From NCBI RefSeq assembly GCF_017562075.2, contig NC_054082.1, forward strand, positions 55,120,681-55,184,680: a stretch of DNA of 64,000 nucleotides, given 5' to 3'. The notes under the pieces were generated by a model that was not told the origin of the DNA, ran no database searches, and saw nothing but the letters and a program-made list of their open reading frames with translations. The position numbers and the translations under genes are program-made. The stretch comes from Anopheles merus. Its lineage: Eukaryota > Arthropoda > Insecta > Diptera > Culicidae. Below are positions 60,101-64,000 of this stretch, in pieces (within the stretch, counting starts at the first letter, position 1; the number at the start of each line of letters is the position of its first letter).

Positions 60101-63100
60101 ACCGAGTCAGCCGGGAGCGAAATTAAACCTAATTGTTTTAATGACCCTTTGTTAAAATTGAGATTTTTTGCGCCCATCTTTTGTTACGATCGGAGTTGTT
60201 GTTTGTTGAGTTTTATTTAAGCTCTGAGCGCAATTCCTTTTTCAACATTTTCAGTTATCGTAATTCTTAATCTTTATATTGCATACATTCTTTCGAGCTA
60301 AAGGAGAGCTGTGATGTTCATTCAACATATCCGATTGTCTACAAAATTCGTACTTCATGATCGTGAGACAAATTTTTTAAATGATATCATTCAGACATAT
60401 TTGTGGAACTCTTTTCAAACGTCCCCTTAGTCATACTAACATACACACACTTCATTTGGGTCGCTAAAATGAAACAAAAGTGACGTCAAAACGTGTTTGT
60501 TCGCCCCGCTTGTCGGTCTTTTACATTCCGCCAAACCTTCATGTCACTGTGTGAGTGCGAAGTTGTAAGAGCGTTTTTTTGTCAAAATATAAGTGCAGTC
60601 TGTGCACTTTTCTTTTTGTGCTGCATCCCAAGCCCCGGCACTTGAATAAAATGCGAAAGAGGTTGGTTCGTTGTTGGGGCCAAAGATCGAACACACAAGC
60701 ACAGACAAAGGGGGTGGTAAAGACTCAGGACGTAAAGGTGTGTATGTGTGTGCGTGTGGTTACGTTTTTTTTGGGTCCGAGCGCTTCCTCGCTCACGCAC
60801 TCATGCTTCTCGCTGCATTATCGCTATCCCATTCCGCAAAGCTTTTGCGTGCGTATGTGTGATCATTTTTGCGCAGAAGAGGCATCGTTTCGTCGCTTGC
60901 TTTGTTGTTTGTTGCCTCCGCTTCGCTTCCTATCGTCTCGACATTCCGCCACCCCAACCACTCCTGTTTACTTTTGCGGCAGTAAGTGCGCTCTACTGTG
61001 AGCGCTGCTTGTGTCGTCCCTTTTGGGGTTTTCGTTTCGTTTCTTGCACCACGGGTTGCCGGCATTCATTTCAGACATTTTTTTGACCTACACCAACCGT
61101 GGCCATGTTGAGGTTGGGGACTGAATGCAGGCAGATGGTGTGTTTCCGAAAACGGCCGCCCTGCCTTCCTCAGCTAATGCACTGCATTGCGACCAACCGT
61201 GAAGCGGATGGTGTTTTATTTTTCTATCGTTTTGTCTGAATGTTTTGTATTTTGTAGTATGTCGAGATTCACAAAAAAGCTCTAGAACATGGTAATTGTA
61301 AGTTTACAGTTTATGAATACAACTAAAATCAATGCTATGCATCAATGTATATGCACACTTGTTGATTGCTGTTGGGAAATGGTTTCGATGGCAGGGAAAA
61401 TGTGAATTTGCTAACATAATCGAACCTGTCTGTTCGACTAGAGTCCCCTAAAGTGAGGTTTCTTCGTGTTGGCATAAACTAAATCAGAACGAACACGACG
61501 TACACGTGGAGAGCGGGTAAATCTCCATCTCCTCCCCCAGCCATAGGCCTACCAAAGGGGGGAAAATGCGGTACGGAAGGAAAGGATGGCTTTCGGGGCG
61601 GGTGAAGGAGGTGATGAAAATCAATTTACGTGACTTCCTTGCGGATGGTGCTGTTTGGTAGTGGGGTAGCGTGTGGCCGCACATCCCATCCCTTTCGATA
61701 TTTGTTGAGCCAGCCATTGGGGGATGTAGGGCAAGGTGTTGTGCTTGGGGTTGTCAATCAAAATCAACTCGTTAGAATCCTTCTTGCGGTTCGGTAGGTT
61801 CGAACGGATATGGCTGAGTTTGTTGGCACTAAGTTATGAAAAGTATTGTGCATTCGAACTGGTTGGGTGCTGTGTGTATCGCTTATTACACTTGTGTTGA
61901 ATGTTACACGGGAAAGTTACTTAAAATAATTAATTTATTTGGAAACGTGGGGGAACTTGTACACATTAGCAAACGCAGGATCGTTGTTAAAAAAAAAAAA
62001 CACAGATGCTTGCGCAAGCGCTTGAAAATAAAATCACTGAGCTCGTGCTTCCGTAGTTCACCAAAACGATGCGATTACTGTCCACGACCTACGTCAAACT
62101 GAACGCGCCTCGAATACGCTCACGAATGATCGTGGGGGTCAATGCCTTTTCTTACCGATGCATTTGGTGTTGAAAAATTGCGCATTCATTTCGGGAATGA
62201 TCTAGTGCGGCCATACGCGTGATGTGTTCGCGAATGTACAGAATTGAAAACACGAAGAATGAAAAATAATGCACCACCCTTGCCTACAAGCACATGCACA
62301 GACACACACACACACACACGGCCATACCTTCCCACACACAAAAAATGCACAATGTGGCAATGTAGGAAGAACATAAAGCACCAGAACCGTGCGCCGAAAC
62401 GAATATGAGCAGAATATGTAACCGAAACGAAGCGAAAACGATCGTACGAACGAAAAAAAGGGCAACAAACACAAAAATAAACTTCACTCCAGAAGCATTG
62501 AACGGAAAACATGGTTGAAGCGTGCGGTAATTGACGGAGGTGGAACCAAAGCAACGAAGGCACGGTGCGGATGAAGGAAACGAATTATTAGAATGCACAC
62601 ACGGGCGTATCCACACACTGCCGATGGTTCACAAAAATGCTACAAAAACGCATTACTACCACTGCCAACTGCAGCAGCATCGCACACTAGCATAAGCACT
62701 ATGTGTGTGTGTGCATTTTTTCGTTGCAAATTATCATCATCATCATCTTCGACGCCCGAACAACCGCGGAACGATCGCGATCATGACGCTGGTGGTAGCA
62801 AATGGCAGAAGGGAATAGATGATACGATAGAAGGGCGAACAGCAGCCAACAGAAGAGTGAATTGTGAGGAAGGGAATAAAGAGCCATATTCTGTTCTGCT
62901 CAAACCGACCAACAAAAAAGAAAAAAATGTGTATGGAAAAAGTAAACGCACACGCGGGTGTACGATCATAGCATCATAGTATGTGTTTTGCGATCGCCAC
63001 GCAGGAACGTGCGTGAGCAAAACGTTTACAAAAATATTTTATTTTAGGTTTGATCAAAATCATTTGTATATCAAAATATATCAAATTGAAAGTGAAGATA

Positions 63101-64000
63101 TTTGAATAAAGCTCTTAAGATTTTAGTGAATGCTCGAATCGCGGGCACTCTTAAAAATACCCTAAATTGCCACAAGATGGCCGAAACGGAAAACGAACAG
63201 AAACGCAAACTGAACCCTAAAAGTGCCTTACAAAAAAAAAATAAACCCTGGTGAAACGACCAGTCGTACGAAGAACGATCGAAACGGAAAACGGGTATTA
63301 CAACAACAAAAAAAGCGGCAAAGAAAAGGAAGAGCAGAAATGCCAAACAAAACTAACCTCGCGCAAGGCAGAATTCGTTGGTTCTTGAGGCAACCATATT
63401 TGTGCCACGATGAAAGACAAGAGAAGAAGAGAGAATGGGAGAGAAAGAGAGTGAGAGAGAACAGAGAGCCGCTCCACCAAGACGCGGCGGGTTTTCTTGC
63501 GTCTTTGCCTTTTGCCTTACAATTTTCAGCCCCATGCTTGCCACGCTGTGCCCCCAAAAGTGTGTGCTCCATGCTGCCCTTCCGCCCGAAACGTCTTCAT
63601 AGCCGAGCCGTTGCACTTTGGTGGCTGCTTTCGTCCATTTGACGCTTGTCGGTTCGTTCCCCCCTGTCTCCCTCCGTTGGTCATCGGCGGCTGGAGCGTT
63701 TGGATGTTGTTTTTTTTCGTCCATATTCCGTCCTTCATCTCCGTTGGGGCCATCGAGCTGGAAGAGTTGCCCTTCCACGCTCTTCTGCTCTGCTCCCCAC
63801 GGTCTCCGTCCTCTGTGGGCTGTGTACGATGTGAGCATTTTTTTTGCCTTCACATTCTCCATATTAATTTCTTCCATCCGTTCGTTCTGATGGATAGTTT
63901 CTTGAAGCTAGTCCCTCGAACGATCTTACACACACAAACATACACAGGCACACACTTACACACATATACTTTAAAAGACGATGTACCGTCAGCAGGGTAA
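57175..64000. other. Long non-coding stretch with simple repeats, no gene seen
   Basis: About 6.8 kb up to the window edge. It holds an A15 run (59279-59293), a (CA)n run (62294-62320), a GA-rich patch (about 63420-63462) and CA-rich DNA at 63928-63966. Open frames of 100-174 codons at 58350-58847, 60555-61001 and 63353-64000 overlap each other on both strands and are not recognisable. The GC-rich, frame-dense end could belong to the 5' region of a gene beyond the window, but nothing shows this directly. Confidence 0.5.
62294..62320. repeat. (CA)n microsatellite
   Basis: CACATGCACAGACACACACA continues as CA to 62319, ending in G. It is short but clean. Confidence 0.9.

Noticed and set aside
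63353..64000. Overlapping frames of 139-174 codons on both strands at the window end
   Set aside because: They overlap in several frames, which is typical of GC-richer DNA poor in stop codons. None is recognisable; a partial exon cannot be excluded.

Overview
The window looks like eukaryotic, non-coding DNA, most probably from a dipteran insect. A mosquito such as Anopheles is my best guess, not a proven one. The clues are many short simple repeats, a mix of short terminal-inverted-repeat DNA transposons and tRNA-derived SINEs, and no compact coding. I could not support a single protein-coding gene, rRNA, tRNA or CRISPR array. All open frames are 180 codons or shorter, overlap on both strands, and show no domain I recognise. 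Much of the window could be intergenic DNA or long introns.

What can be supported is a layered record of mobile elements, several with clean target-site duplications (TSDs). From 7.06 to 8.24 kb a DNA transposon with exact 24-bp terminal inverted repeats (TIRs) and a TA target holds a minus-strand SINE, which is itself split by a plus-strand SINE. Just downstream are a SINE with a different tail (8.4 kb) and a 210-bp hAT-type MITE with an exact 8-bp TSD (8.9 kb). Further elements are a 0.9-kb TIR element built around a repeated GGGGCAAGTGTGCC motif (14.1-15.0 kb), a TA-flanked MITE family with copies at 17.8 and 26.8 kb in opposite orientation, a 538-bp element with an exact 8-bp TSD (19.3 kb), another TA-flanked MITE (26.1 kb), a cluster of hAT-like MITEs (26.6-27.4 kb), and a TIR element at 36.0-36.8 kb.

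Two roughly 2-kb hAT-type elements of one family lie at 33.1-35.2 kb and 46.6-48.6 kb in opposite orientation, each with a perfect 8-bp TSD. At 31.9-32.2 kb a SINE is fused, through a TTGA microhomology, to a 92-bp segment that is 96% identical to single-looking DNA at 30.5 kb in the other orientation. It looks like a chimeric retrocopy and is the most unusual object here. Further SINE copies are at 39.7, 55.5 and 57.0 kb.

Simple repeats include three long (GA)n tracts, all purine-rich on the plus strand (10.2, 16.1 and 17.3 kb), an imperfect (ATT)n tract of about 440 bp (42.8-43.25 kb), (TG)n at 45.8 kb and GAT-type tracts at 10.7 and 13.5 kb. The rest, including most of 1-7, 9-14, 20-26, 36.8-42.8 and 57-64 kb, holds no feature I can name.
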